Shown: positions 1-9,341 of the stretch, piece after piece
Numbering within the stretch: the first letter of the stretch is position 1
How the letters are laid out: every line of letters starts with the position of its first letter
Assembly (NCBI GenBank): GCA_035719105.1
Contig: DASTGN010000004.1
Location: 372,001-436,000 of the forward strand
DNA: 64,000 nt
Direction of reading: 5' to 3'
DNA from: UBA8389 sp035719105
GTDB taxonomy: Bacteria; Bacteroidota; Bacteroidia; Bacteroidales; UBA1402
Translations under genes and position numbers: made by a program
Notes under the pieces: generated by a model
The model's input: the letters and a program-made list of their open reading frames with translations, nothing else
What the model was told of the DNA's origin: nothing
The model's database searches: none

Positions 1-2520
1 AAACCGAAGCCCAAACAGGCTCCTGAACCAGTTCTTGAAAAACCAAAACCAGTAGAACCAAAGGTTGTCAAAGAGCCAATTAAGCCTGTTGATGTCGAAC
101 CAGTGAAGCCTGTTGTGAAGGAAACGCCTGCACCGGTTATACCTGTGGTTGAACCTGAAAAGCCCAAGGAAAAAGCTCCTGAGGTAAAAATTCCTGAACC
201 AATAAAGGTTGTTCCTGAAACGCCTGTAGTTGAAGAGGTGCCGTCCGAACCCGAAATTTTCAAGTTGGGTGGTAATAAATTGGAATCGAATATCAAAGTA
301 ATCAAGACCATTGACCTGGATGCTTTGAATCAGTCCACTCGACCCAAGAAAAAGACTCAAGCAGAAAAGAAAAAGGAACGCGAAGAAAAAAATCAAGCTG
401 AAAAGCCTAAAACAACCGCTCCGGGTGCTCGAACCAATGAATCGACCATTCCTAAGCCTGTTGCAGCAAGCACTGATCCGAACTTTCAAAAGAAGAAACG
501 CAGTCGCATCAAGGATGGAAAAGTCAGAGTCAACGATACACAGACTCCAGGAACTCCCAGAGTTTCACAAAGTAGCTCTGATATCAAATCTCGACTAAAG
601 AAACCAGTACTCAAATCGGAGGTCAGCACGGAAGACGTTTCCAAGCAAGTCAAAGAAACATTGGCGCGTTTGACTTCCAAACCTAAAAAGGGCACTAAAT
701 ATCGTAAGGATAAACGTGAAGCGGGTTCTCAACGTCGTATGGAGGAAGCTGAACAGGAACGCCTTGAAAGCCAGACCATTAAAATTACTGAATTTGTTAC
801 TGTCAACGACTTGGCGAACATGATGAATGTTCCGGCCGTTCAGGTTATATCCACTTGTATGAGCATTGGACAGATGGTATCCATCAATCAACGTCTCGAT
901 GCTGAAACCATCAACTTCGTCGCTGATGAATTCGGATTCAAAACCGAATATGTAAGTGCTGAAGTTATGGAGGCTATCCAGGTAGAAGAAGATTCGGAGG
1001 AAGATTTGCTCCCTCGTCCTCCGATTGTAACCGTCATGGGTCACGTCGACCACGGTAAAACATCCTTGCTTGACTACATTCGTAATGCAAACGTGATCGC
1101 CGGCGAAGCCGGAGGTATTACGCAGCATATTGGTGCATATAATGTTACGTTGAAAGACGGACGTAAAATTACTTTCTTAGACACTCCGGGTCACGAAGCA
1201 TTTACTGCCATGCGTGCTCGTGGAGCCAAAGTCACTGACATCGTCATTATCATTGTGGCTGCTGATGACAACGTGATGCCTCAAACCATTGAGGCCATCA
1301 ACCATGCTGCTGCTGCAAACGTACCGATGCTTTTCGCTATCAACAAAATTGACAAGCCGGGCGCTGATCCGGAAAAAATTAAGGAAACCTTGGCACAAAT
1401 GAATTATTTGGTAGAAGATTGGGGTGGTAAATACCAATCTCAGGATATCTCTGCCAAACAAGGTTTAAACGTTAAGGAACTGCTCGAAAAGGTATTGTTG
1501 GAAGCAGAAATGTTGGAACTTAAAGCAAATCCTAATAAAAAAGCAACTGGTTCTGTCATTGAATCCTCCTTGGACAAAGGCCGTGGTTATGTAGCCACTG
1601 TCTTGGTTAATAACGGAACGCTCAAAATAGGTGATATTGTCATTGCAGGTATCAACCACGGACGTATCAAGGCGATGTTCAATGAACGCGGTGTTCGTGT
1701 CAAAACTGCTGGACCAGCCGAGCCTGTTATGATTCTTGGTTTGAACGGCGCTCCTCAAGCAGGGGATAATTTCCATGTTTTGGATACAGAACAAGAAGCC
1801 CGTGAAATAGCCAACAAACGCGAACAATTGCAACGTGAACAAGGTCTTAGAACCAACAAATTGCTTACGTTGGCAGAAATCGGTCGTCGTATTGCTGTCG
1901 GAAACTTCAAAGAACTAAATGTCATCGTCAAGGGCGACGTAGATGGTTCGGTCGAAGCATTGTCTGACTCACTGATTAAACTGACAACTGAAGAAATTCA
2001 GGTGAATGTGATCCACAAAGCTGTTGGTGCCATTTCCGAATCGGATGTAACTTTGGCTTCGGCTTCCGACGCCATCATTGTTGGTTTCCAGGTACGTCCC
2101 TCTCAAGCTGCCCGCCGATTGGCTGACAAAGAAGGGGTGGACATGCACATGTACTCCATTATCTACGATGCCATCGAAGAAGTAAAATCTGCTATGGAAG
2201 GCATGCTTACTCCCGATGTTAAAGAAGAAATAACTGCCACCATCGAAATTCGCGACGTGTTCAAAATCACAAAAGTGGGTACTGTGGCTGGTTGTATGGT
2301 GAAAGAGGGCAAGGTCAAACGTGGAAACAAGCTCCGCTTGATTCGCGATGGAATTGTAATTTTCACCGGTGAAATGGGTGCTTTGAAGCGTTTCAAAGAC
2401 GATGTAAAAGAAGTGAATTTTGGTTACGAATGCGGTTTGAGTTTTGCCAAATATGAAAATCTCCAGGTTGGCGATATCATTGAAGCATTTGAGGAAATCG
2501 AGGTTCGTAAAAGTTTATAA
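1..2520 (+). CDS. infB: Translation initiation factor IF-2 (5' truncated by window edge)
   Basis: GTPase that places initiator fMet-tRNA on the 30S subunit and promotes subunit joining. The frame is open from base 1, so the gene begins upstream; 839 codons are visible. The first ~85 visible residues are a Pro/Glu/Lys/Val-rich linker, then a Lys-rich stretch, the IF-2 N-terminal subdomain, and the G domain: GHVDHGKT near 1038-1061, DTPGHE near 1180, NKID near 1342. The beta-barrel and C-terminal IF-2 domains follow to the stop. A GTG at 103 could be misread as a start but lies inside the linker; nothing supports initiation there. A terminator follows at 2565, so cvpA may be transcribed separately. 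Identity is certain; only the true N-terminus is unknown. Confidence 0.97.
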   Translation, partial: KPKPKQAPEPVLEKPKPVEPKVVKEPIKPVDVEPVKPVVKETPAPVIPVVEPEKPKEKAPEVKIPEPIKVVPETPVVEEVPSEPEIFKLGGNKLESNIKVIKTIDLDALNQSTRPKKKTQAEKKKEREEKNQAEKPKTTAPGARTNESTIPKPVAASTDPNFQKKKRSRIKDGKVRVNDTQTPGTPRVSQSSSDIKSRLKKPVLKSEVSTEDVSKQVKETLARLTSKPKKGTKYRKDKREAGSQRRMEEAEQERLESQTIKITEFVTVNDLANMMNVPAVQVISTCMSIGQMVSINQRLDAETINFVADEFGFKTEYVSAEVMEAIQVEEDSEEDLLPRPPIVTVMGHVDHGKTSLLDYIRNANVIAGEAGGITQHIGAYNVTLKDGRKITFLDTPGHEAFTAMRARGAKVTDIVIIIVAADDNVMPQTIEAINHAAAANVPMLFAINKIDKPGADPEKIKETLAQMNYLVEDWGGKYQSQDISAKQGLNVKELLEKVLLEAEMLELKANPNKKATGSVIESSLDKGRGYVATVLVNNGTLKIGDIVIAGINHGRIKAMFNERGVRVKTAGPAEPVMILGLNGAPQAGDNFHVLDTEQEAREIANKREQLQREQGLRTNKLLTLAEIGRRIAVGNFKELNVIVKGDVDGSVEALSDSLIKLTTEEIQVNVIHKAVGAISESDVTLASASDAIIVGFQVRPSQAARRLADKEGVDMHMYSIIYDAIEEVKSAMEGMLTPDVKEEITATIEIRDVFKITKVGTVAGCMVKEGKVKRGNKLRLIRDGIVIFTGEMGALKRFKDDVKEVNFGYECGLSFAKYENLQVGDIIEAFEEIEVRKSL

Positions 2521-2564
2521 GGCTGTCGGCTCGTTTTAAATGAGCGACAACTGTTTCTAACAAT

Positions 2565-2612
2565 CAAAGGTACCTGACGGAAAGCATTTTCACGTTCAGG
2601 TACCTTTGTTTA
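2565..2612 (+). terminator. Rho-independent terminator after infB
   Basis: A 13-bp perfect inverted repeat (2565-2577 with 2596-2608) is followed by a T-rich tail. The right arm contains TACCTTTG (2601-2608), which also fits the Bacteroidota -7 consensus TAnnTTTG, so the element could also serve as the cvpA-suf promoter; no convincing -33 box is seen. A weaker hairpin precedes it at about 2525-2548. Confidence 0.75.
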
Positions 2613-2630
2613 TTTTAAAAAAAAAAAGCG

Positions 2631-3161
2631 ATGGTTTGGATTGACGTTGTCATTGGACTACTTTTAATATTGGACTTGTTGAAAGGTGTTAAGCGTGGTT
2701 TTGTTTCTGAAGCAGGAACCATTATTGGTATCTTGGCTGGATTTTTCTTGGCGTCATCTTTGGGCAATACCACGGCGCATTTTCTACTCCCCATTTGTGG
2801 ACACTCCCCACAATGGAGTGGTGTTTTGGGTTTTCTAATGACATTTTTGATTGTACTGGTACTAATCCTTATCTTGTCTAAAGTTTTTGAAAGTTTCCTA
2901 AAGGCTCTTTCATTGGGCTGGATGAACAAGCTCGCTGGCGGATTCTTCTGTTTTTTGAGAGGTATATTGGTATTAAGCATCGTTTTGAACCTCTATCAGG
3001 CTGTAGATAAGGATTGTAGCCTAATTGGAAAAGAAAAGGTAAAAGCATCGGTTTTTTACAAACCAATTCGTAATTTTGCTTCGTCTATTTTTCCAACTGT
3101 TCGGTTGTTTAAACACCCCGAAGATCCCTTGAAAGTAGACAACAAACAAATGGAGGTTTAA
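2631..3161 (+). CDS. cvpA: CvpA family inner-membrane protein
   Basis: 176 residues with about four hydrophobic segments. The N-terminus (WIDVVIGLLLILDLLKGVKRG) has the CvpA pattern of a first helix followed by a Lys/Arg-Gly turn. CvpA proteins were named for colicin V production and are linked to envelope homeostasis; the molecular role is unresolved. It is the first gene after the infB terminator, and sufB begins 2 bases after its stop, so it probably leads the suf transcript. An A-rich leader (11 consecutive A) lies just before the ATG. Infb-cvpA-suf order is common in Bacteroidales, as I recall. Confidence 0.85.
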   Translation: MVWIDVVIGLLLILDLLKGVKRGFVSEAGTIIGILAGFFLASSLGNTTAHFLLPICGHSPQWSGVLGFLMTFLIVLVLILILSKVFESFLKALSLGWMNKLAGGFFCFLRGILVLSIVLNLYQAVDKDCSLIGKEKVKASVFYKPIRNFASSIFPTVRLFKHPEDPLKVDNKQMEV

Positions 3162-3163
3162 TT

Positions 3164-4612
3164 ATGGAAGTAGAACAAGATACGATACTTGATCAAGTCA
3201 CCAGTGGTGATTATAAATACGGTTTTGTCAGTGACTTTGCATCGGAAAGCATTCCATCCGGACTGAGCGAGGATGTAGTGAGATTGATTTCATCAAAGAA
3301 AAATGAACCAGAATGGTTGTTGGAATTCCGTTTGAAAGCCTACAACCACTGGCTGACATTGAAAATGCCCCAATGGCCGCATTTGACAATTCCGGAAATT
3401 GATTATCAGAAAATTATTTTTTATTCGGTTCCTAAACCCCGTGTTGCTCCGACAAGTCTGGATGAAGTCGACCCAGAGTTATTGAAAACGTTCGATAAAT
3501 TGGGCATTTCTCTCGAAGAACAAAAATTGCTTTCTGGTATGGCTGTGGATGCCGTCATGGATAGTGTTTCGGTGAAAACCACTTTTAAGGAGAACTTGGC
3601 TGAACTGGGAATCATCTTCTGCTCGTTCAGCGAAGCAGTGCAACAATATCCGGATTTGGTTCGACAATATCTCGGATCGGTCGTAGGTTATCGAGACAAT
3701 TTCTTTGCCGCTCTTAATTGTGCCGTATTCAGTGATGGCTCTTTTGTCTATATACCGAAAGGAGTACGGTGTCCGATGGAACTTTCCACCTATTTCCGAA
3801 TCAATGCAGCTAATACAGGACAATTTGAACGAACGCTCATCATTGCCGATGACGAATCGTATGTAAGTTACCTTGAAGGCTGTACTGCACCAATGCGTGA
3901 CGAAAACCAACTTCATGCTGCCATTGTTGAAATCATTGCACTGGAAAAGGCAGAAGTAAAGTATTCCACCGTACAAAATTGGTACCCGGGCGACAAAAAC
4001 GGAATGGGTGGTATCTTCAATTTCGTGACCAAACGCGCCTTATGCAAGGGAAATCATTCCAAAGTGTCTTGGACACAGGTGGAAACCGGTTCGGCCATTA
4101 CCTGGAAATATCCGAGTTGTATTTTGGCCGGCGACGATTCTACTGGTGAATTTTACTCCGTCGCTGTAACCAATAACTTCCAACAGGCCGATACTGGAAC
4201 AAAAATGATTCATTTGGGCAAGAATACTAAAAGCCGAATCGTTTCCAAGGGGATTTCAGCCGGACGTAGTCAAAACAGCTACCGTGGTCTTGTAAAAGTT
4301 TCACAAAAAGCTGAAAATGCCCGTAATTTCTCTCAATGCGACAGCTTGCTATTGGGTGACCAATGTGGCGCACATACTTTCCCTTACATCGATATCAACA
4401 ATGAGACTGCCGTGGTAGAACACGAAGCGACTACATCCAAAATCAATGAAGACCAACTTTTTTACTGCAATCAAAGGGGTATTTCCACTGAAGATGCTGT
4501 GGGACTCATTGTCAATGGATATGTGAAAGAGGTTATCAACAAGTTGCCGATGGAGTTTGCCGTTGAGGCTCAAAAGCTGCTTCAAATTTCGCTTGAAGGC
4601 AGCGTCGGATAA
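3164..4612 (+). CDS. sufB: Fe-S cluster assembly scaffold protein SufB
   Basis: Scaffold subunit of the SufBC2D complex, where Fe-S clusters form from sulfur delivered by SufSE. 482 residues, full length. The C-terminal half carries the SufB beta-helix signature ARNFSQCDSLL followed by CGAHTFPY and HEATTSKI. Cys392 lies 90 residues from the C-terminus, as does E. coli SufB Cys405, the sulfur acceptor. It ends immediately before the ATG of pnuC (no intervening base), indicating translational coupling with a gene not usually part of the suf pathway. Confidence 0.97.
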   Translation: MEVEQDTILDQVTSGDYKYGFVSDFASESIPSGLSEDVVRLISSKKNEPEWLLEFRLKAYNHWLTLKMPQWPHLTIPEIDYQKIIFYSVPKPRVAPTSLDEVDPELLKTFDKLGISLEEQKLLSGMAVDAVMDSVSVKTTFKENLAELGIIFCSFSEAVQQYPDLVRQYLGSVVGYRDNFFAALNCAVFSDGSFVYIPKGVRCPMELSTYFRINAANTGQFERTLIIADDESYVSYLEGCTAPMRDENQLHAAIVEIIALEKAEVKYSTVQNWYPGDKNGMGGIFNFVTKRALCKGNHSKVSWTQVETGSAITWKYPSCILAGDDSTGEFYSVAVTNNFQQADTGTKMIHLGKNTKSRIVSKGISAGRSQNSYRGLVKVSQKAENARNFSQCDSLLLGDQCGAHTFPYIDINNETAVVEHEATTSKINEDQLFYCNQRGISTEDAVGLIVNGYVKEVINKLPMEFAVEAQKLLQISLEGSVG

Positions 4613-5257
4613 ATGGAGGGGTTGAATTATTCACTGTTCACGCTTTGGGGCTATCCATTAAGCGTATTGGAACTGGTCGGAGTGCTGACCGGTTTTGCTT
4701 CGGTTATTTTGGCATCCAAGGCTTGGGCAATCAATTTTCTGTTTGGGTTAGTCAATGCCCTGGTCTATTTTTTACTGTATTTCCAATATCACCTTTATTC
4801 GGTGATGTTGCTGCAACTGTTCTATTTCAGTTTCAGTATTTATGGATACTATCATTGGAAACATCCAAAGGCGGAAGAAGCAGACGGTAAATGTGAACAA
4901 AGAATAGGTTTATTGAATTGGAGGACAAGAGTTTATTGGATTATCGGCATCGTGGTGATTGGAATAGCTTGGGGATGGGGAGTCATTCATTTCCAGGCAC
5001 GATATCCACAATACTTTGCACCACCTGCGTTTCCAATGTTGGATGCAATATTGACAGTGGGAAGCGTAGTAGCCCAATATCTGCTCTCCAGAAAGATATG
5101 GGAGAATTGGATTTTGTGGCTTGTTTTGGATGGAATCAGCACGGTGTTGTATGCGTCGATAGGGATGGTTTTCACCGCCATCATGTTTGGCACCTTCACC
5201 CTTATTGCCATTAAAGCGGTTTTTGAATGGAAAAAGATATATGAAGCGTACGAATGA
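4613..5257 (+). CDS. pnuC: PnuC-family nicotinamide riboside (or related vitamin) transporter
   Basis: 214-residue polytopic membrane protein with about seven hydrophobic segments and the PnuC pattern: an early Glu (YPLSVLELVGVLTG), a Trp/Asn helix (AWAINFLFGLVNALVYF), and a C-terminal LW..LD.IS..LYA segment. PnuC proteins move nicotinamide riboside by facilitated diffusion; relatives carry thiamine or riboflavin. No NadR-type kinase, thiamine gene or TPP riboswitch is visible, so the substrate is not settled. The ATG directly abuts the sufB stop and the 3' end overlaps the next ORF by 17 bases, so it is inside the suf operon, separating sufB from sufC. Confidence 0.85.
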   Translation: MEGLNYSLFTLWGYPLSVLELVGVLTGFASVILASKAWAINFLFGLVNALVYFLLYFQYHLYSVMLLQLFYFSFSIYGYYHWKHPKAEEADGKCEQRIGLLNWRTRVYWIIGIVVIGIAWGWGVIHFQARYPQYFAPPAFPMLDAILTVGSVVAQYLLSRKIWENWILWLVLDGISTVLYASIGMVFTAIMFGTFTLIAIKAVFEWKKIYEAYE

Positions 5258-5549
5258 TGAAATAGAAGAACCGGTTCGTAAAAGCCCATGGGTTTTAGCG
5301 GGAGGCATCCTGATTCTGGTCTTGTTAACCATTTTGGGAATTTTTCTGTTGGTTGAAGCATTAAAAATTCCGGATGGGCCTCAGGATGTGTTGGATATGA
5401 AAAGAATGGCTGCCAGCGGTATCGGCGTCATATTATTTTCGATCGCTGTTTTTTTCTTCTTGATACGACTTTATAAGCCATCAACACCTTCAAAAAAAAC
5501 GATTAAACGGAAACCGTCCAAAAGAAAAAAAACTTCGAAAAGAAAATAA
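5241..5549 (+). CDS. Small two-helix membrane protein, unknown function
   Basis: 102 residues starting MKRTNDEIEE, overlapping the pnuC 3' end by 17 bases; an earlier in-frame ATG at 5187 is far inside pnuC and less likely. Two hydrophobic segments (about residues 18-40 and 56-76) are followed by a strongly basic tail rich in Lys, Arg, Ser and Thr, probably cytoplasmic. I do not recognise a family. Its position between pnuC and sufC suggests co-transcription with suf, but no role can be assigned. The basic tail could bind nucleic acid or anionic lipid; that is only a guess. Confidence 0.6.
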   Translation: MKRTNDEIEEPVRKSPWVLAGGILILVLLTILGIFLLVEALKIPDGPQDVLDMKRMAASGIGVILFSIAVFFFLIRLYKPSTPSKKTIKRKPSKRKKTSKRK

Positions 5550-5576
5550 AAAGTAAAAATCAGTAAAACTCAGAAT

Positions 5577-6335
5577 ATGTTGCTTGAAATTAAGAACTTG
5601 CATGCAAACGTCGATGGAAAGGAAATCCTAAAGGGCATCAACTTGACCATCAATGAAGGAGAAATACACGCCATCATGGGGCCAAACGGCTCCGGTAAAA
5701 GTACCCTATCTGCCGTAATGACTGGAAATCCAGCGTTTACAGTGACTGAAGGTGAAATCTGGTTCAATGGTAAGAATTTGTTGGAAATGAGCCCGGAGGA
5801 CAGATCGCGTGAAGGTCTGTTCCTGAGTTTCCAATACCCCGTGGAAATTCCAGGAGTGAGCATGGTCAATTTTATGCGAGCTGCTGTGAACGAACACCGT
5901 AAATACCGCAGTGAAGCGGCTTTGTCTGCTTCCGACTTCTTAAAGTTAATGCGCGAAAAGCGTACTGTTGTTGAATTGGACAGTAAATTGGCCAATCGTT
6001 CTGTCAACGAAGGTTTTTCGGGTGGTGAGAAGAAACGAAATGAAATTTTTCAAATGGCCATGTTGGAACCTAAGCTTTCCATTCTCGACGAAACGGACAG
6101 CGGCTTGGATATTGATGCTCTACGTATTGTTGCACAGGGTGTTAATAAACTGAGTTCCCCTACGAATTCCACCATTGTCATCACACATTACCAACGATTG
6201 TTGGATTACATCGTTCCAGATAAAGTGCATATTTTGTACAACGGACAGATTGTCAAAACAGCCGGTCGTGAACTCGTTTTGGAACTCGAAGAAAAAGGCT
6301 ACGACTGGATTAAACAAGAAGTGGACGGAAAATGA
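5577..6335 (+). CDS. sufC: Fe-S cluster assembly ATPase SufC
   Basis: ABC-type ATPase of the SufBC2D scaffold; ATP binding rearranges SufB/SufD for cluster building. 252 residues, typical length. Walker A is GPNGSGKST (residues 35-43), the ABC signature is FSGGEKKRNE, and the SufC-type Walker B reads ILDETDSGLD with Asp171 and Glu172. The gene starts 27 bases after the small membrane ORF and its stop overlaps the sufD start (ATGA), indicating coupled translation. Confidence 0.97.
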   Translation: MLLEIKNLHANVDGKEILKGINLTINEGEIHAIMGPNGSGKSTLSAVMTGNPAFTVTEGEIWFNGKNLLEMSPEDRSREGLFLSFQYPVEIPGVSMVNFMRAAVNEHRKYRSEAALSASDFLKLMREKRTVVELDSKLANRSVNEGFSGGEKKRNEIFQMAMLEPKLSILDETDSGLDIDALRIVAQGVNKLSSPTNSTIVITHYQRLLDYIVPDKVHILYNGQIVKTAGRELVLELEEKGYDWIKQEVDGK

Positions 6336-7675
6336 AAGCGGAAGAAACCTATCTGAATATCTACCGACAGTACTGTGAAGTGGTAGCTCAGCATTCAGCT
6401 CCATTGCTTAACAGTAAGCGGGAGAATGCTTTAACTGTATTGAACGAAAATGGCATACCCGATGTTTCGCAAGAAGAATACCGTCATTTTGATTTGCATA
6501 AAGCCTTGTCGTACGATTATGGAATGAACCTGAATCGGTTTGTAACCAAGTTGAATCCTCATGATGTTTTCTGTTGTGATGTTCCAAACCTTTCAACCCG
6601 ACTTCTTTTCGTTGTAAACGATTCGTGCTCCAAAACACCTTTGAAAGTTCCACTACCGGAAGGTGTTTTGTGCGGAAGTCTGCAGGAATTTGCAGTGACA
6701 CACGCAGACATCTTAGAATCCTATTACGGTCGACTATCTGAAGAATCTTCCGATGGAATGGTTGCTTTGAATACTCTTTTTGCGCAAGACGGATTTGTTT
6801 TCTACATCCCGGCAGGTGTACATATTGATAAACCGATTCAGTTGATACAGGTATTGCACGGGAATGAGGATCGTATGGTTAACCGCCGTTTGTTGGTGAT
6901 AGCCGAAGAAGGTGCCCATGCCCAATTACTGGTTTGCGACCATGCCCTTTCATCCAAAAAATTCATTTCCAATCAGGTAACCGAGATTTTTGTGGGCAAA
7001 AATGCCTCCCTCGAATTTTATGAATTGGAAATGGATCACGATGATACGATCCGTGTGGCCAATACCTTGGTCAAACAGGAGGATCATTCCACTTTACTCA
7101 TGAATGGCATCACCTTACAGAATGGACAGACAAGAAACAACATCAATGTGAAATTAATCGGTGAATACGCCCAAACGAATTTGTCAGGAATGGCATTGGC
7201 CGATCAAGAGCATGTGGTGGACAACAACTTATTTGTTGAACACGTGGCTCCGCATTGTACCAGTCAGGAACTATACAAATATGTCATTGATGATTCTGCC
7301 CGAGGTGTTTTTGGTGGCAGAATACTGGTTCGCAAAAATGCACAGAAAACGGCTGCCTATCAATCCAACAAGAATTTATGCTCCACTCGTGAAGCACGAA
7401 TGTATACAAAGCCCCAGCTTGAAATTTATGCTGATGATGTTAAATGCAGTCATGGAACAGCAACTGGTCAAATCGATGAAAAAGCACTTTTCTATATGCG
7501 TTCTCGTGGTATCTCCGAAACAGAAGCACGGTTGCTTCTCAAATTTGCATTCACAGCCGATGTCATCGATAACATTCGCCTGGAACCCTTAAAAGACAGA
7601 ATGAAGATGCTTGTTGAGAAACGTTTTCGTGGTGAACTGGCCAAATGCGACGGATGTGCCGCTAACCGTAATTAA
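6332..7675 (+). CDS. sufD: Fe-S cluster assembly protein SufD
   Basis: SufB paralogue that forms the SufBC2D scaffold and is needed for iron entry. 447 residues with the SufB/SufD core; the C-terminal region has the KCSHGTATG motif with His374, matching the conserved SufD histidine (E. coli His360). Starts within an ATGA overlap with sufC; sufS starts 10 bases after its stop. The sequence ends in a small Cys pair (CDGCAANRN), a possible metal or redox site that I do not recognise as a standard SufD feature. Confidence 0.95.
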   Translation: MKAEETYLNIYRQYCEVVAQHSAPLLNSKRENALTVLNENGIPDVSQEEYRHFDLHKALSYDYGMNLNRFVTKLNPHDVFCCDVPNLSTRLLFVVNDSCSKTPLKVPLPEGVLCGSLQEFAVTHADILESYYGRLSEESSDGMVALNTLFAQDGFVFYIPAGVHIDKPIQLIQVLHGNEDRMVNRRLLVIAEEGAHAQLLVCDHALSSKKFISNQVTEIFVGKNASLEFYELEMDHDDTIRVANTLVKQEDHSTLLMNGITLQNGQTRNNINVKLIGEYAQTNLSGMALADQEHVVDNNLFVEHVAPHCTSQELYKYVIDDSARGVFGGRILVRKNAQKTAAYQSNKNLCSTREARMYTKPQLEIYADDVKCSHGTATGQIDEKALFYMRSRGISETEARLLLKFAFTADVIDNIRLEPLKDRMKMLVEKRFRGELAKCDGCAANRN

Positions 7676-7685
7676 AGGAAGCGAC

Positions 7686-8903
7686 ATGGAAGATTTTATC
7701 AGAGACATACGGGCAGAATTCCCCATTTTATCGACGAAAGTCTATGGTAAGGAGTTGATTTATCTTGATAATGGTGCAACAACTCAAAAACCAAGAAGGG
7801 TTGTTGAAAAAATTGAAAGTGGATATTATACCACCAATTCAAATATTCACAGAGGCGTCCATTACTTAAGTCAGCGTGCGACAGAAGCGCACGAAAATGC
7901 TCGTGAGCGTGTCCGTCGATTTTTGAACGCTGACTTGGCGTCTGAAATCATCTTTACCAGAGGCACAACGGAAGCGATCAACTTAGTTGCTTTTTCTTTT
8001 GGTGAAGCCTTTTGTCACGAAGGAGATGAAATTATTGTCACCGTCATGGAACATCATTCCAACATTGTGCCCTGGCAGATGCTTTGTGAACGGAAAAAAA
8101 TGGTGTTGAAAGTCATTCCAATAAATGAACGGGGTGAATTGGTTCAAGATGCTATCGAGGATTTACTCACTTCAAAAGTAAAACTAATGGCCATCACGCA
8201 TGTCTCTAATGTCTTGGGGACGGTCAATCCGGTTAGGGAGATGATCCAAAAAGCACATGCTGTCGGTATACCCGTATTGGTGGACGGAGCGCAATCAGTT
8301 CCACACCTAAAAGTGGATGTTCAGCAATTGGATGCCGATTTCTACGCCTTTTCAGCTCACAAGATTTATGGCCCTGCAGGTATAGGAGTTCTTTATGGAA
8401 AAACCGAATGGCTTCAAAAAATGCCTCCCTATCAAGGTGGTGGTGAAATGATCGAGCAAGTTCATTTCGAAAAAACGACGTACAATGTATTGCCCTATAA
8501 GTTTGAAGCAGGAACTCCTGATTTCATTGGGTCAACAGCTTTGTCGGAAGCGCTCGACTTTGTCGATGGAATTGGCTTGGATCGCATTGCAAATTACGAG
8601 CACGAACTGTTGGCGTATGCTACTGATGAGATGAAAAAGATCGATGGAATGAGGATCATTGGAACGGCTTCCGATAAAAGTGCAGTTCTTTCCTTCTTAC
8701 TTGGTACCATCCATCCGTTTGACGTTGGTACGCTGTTGGACCATTTGGGTATTGCCGTTCGTACTGGTCACCATTGCGCACAACCTTTGATTGACAACTT
8801 AGGCATCGATGGAACCGTTCGGGCATCATTTGCTATTTACAATACAGCGGAAGAAGTGGATACCTTAGTTAAGTCCTTAGTTCGCGTAAAAAATATGTTT
8901 TAA
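7686..8903 (+). CDS. sufS: Cysteine desulfurase SufS
   Basis: PLP enzyme converting cysteine to alanine and an enzyme-bound persulfide, the sulfur source for the Suf scaffold. 405 residues from ATG 7686, preceded by AAAGGAAG; an upstream in-frame start at 7611 lies within sufD and is rejected. The PLP lysine is Lys226 (FSAHKIYGPAG) and the persulfide cysteine is Cys364 (RTGHHCAQP), at the same numbers as in E. coli SufS. Group II (SufS-type) desulfurase, consistent with the SufE partner next door. Confidence 0.97.
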   Translation: MEDFIRDIRAEFPILSTKVYGKELIYLDNGATTQKPRRVVEKIESGYYTTNSNIHRGVHYLSQRATEAHENARERVRRFLNADLASEIIFTRGTTEAINLVAFSFGEAFCHEGDEIIVTVMEHHSNIVPWQMLCERKKMVLKVIPINERGELVQDAIEDLLTSKVKLMAITHVSNVLGTVNPVREMIQKAHAVGIPVLVDGAQSVPHLKVDVQQLDADFYAFSAHKIYGPAGIGVLYGKTEWLQKMPPYQGGGEMIEQVHFEKTTYNVLPYKFEAGTPDFIGSTALSEALDFVDGIGLDRIANYEHELLAYATDEMKKIDGMRIIGTASDKSAVLSFLLGTIHPFDVGTLLDHLGIAVRTGHHCAQPLIDNLGIDGTVRASFAIYNTAEEVDTLVKSLVRVKNMF

Positions 8904-8914
8904 TACCTTTAAAA

Positions 8915-9337
8915 ATGAGCATTAACGATACTCAGGACGCCATCATTGAGGAATTCAACGAGTTTGAAGATTGGATGGACAAATATCAATTATTGATTGA
9001 TACAGGAAACAGTTTGGAACCGCTCGATGAGCAATTCAAACAGTCGCAATACCTAATTGAAGGCTGTCAGAGTAGAGTTTGGCTTCATGCTGATTATATC
9101 GGTGGTAAAGTCGTTCTGAAAGCTGAAAGTGACGCCGTCATTGTCAAAGGCATCGTCATGTTGCTGATCCAAGTCATGTCGGATAGGACACCACAGGAAA
9201 TCTTAGATGCAGATCTTTATTTTATTGATAGAATTGGTTTGAAGGATCACCTTTCACCTACGCGAGCCAATGGTCTTGTTTCCATGGTGCGCCAAATCCG
9301 AAATTATGCTTTGGCATACAAGTTAAAGGAAAACTAG
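8915..9337 (+). CDS. sufE: Sulfur-transfer protein SufE
   Basis: Accepts the persulfide from SufS and passes it to SufB. 140 residues, normal for SufE. The active cysteine is Cys51 in YLIEGCQSRVW, the same position as in E. coli SufE. Starts 11 bases after sufS and ends the operon. It faces rnhB tail to tail with only 4 bases between stops and no terminator hairpin visible. Confidence 0.96.
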   Translation: MSINDTQDAIIEEFNEFEDWMDKYQLLIDTGNSLEPLDEQFKQSQYLIEGCQSRVWLHADYIGGKVVLKAESDAVIVKGIVMLLIQVMSDRTPQEILDADLYFIDRIGLKDHLSPTRANGLVSMVRQIRNYALAYKLKEN

Positions 9338-9341
9338 GCGA

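Noticed and set aside
1..250. Pro/Glu/Lys repeats as a CRISPR or tandem DNA repeat
   Set aside because: The pattern is protein-level low complexity in the IF-2 linker; the DNA does not form identical spaced repeats.
595..1128. 177-residue minus-strand ORF opposite infB
   Set aside because: It lies wholly inside infB, has no family likeness, and follows from codon bias of the opposite strand.
103..2520. infB starting at GTG 103
   Set aside because: The frame is open from base 1 with the same Pro/Glu/Lys-rich linker; 103 is only the first alternate start codon inside a truncated gene.
7611..7685. Upstream extension of sufS
   Set aside because: Overlaps the end of sufD; ATG 7686 gives the E. 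coli numbering of Lys226 and Cys364.
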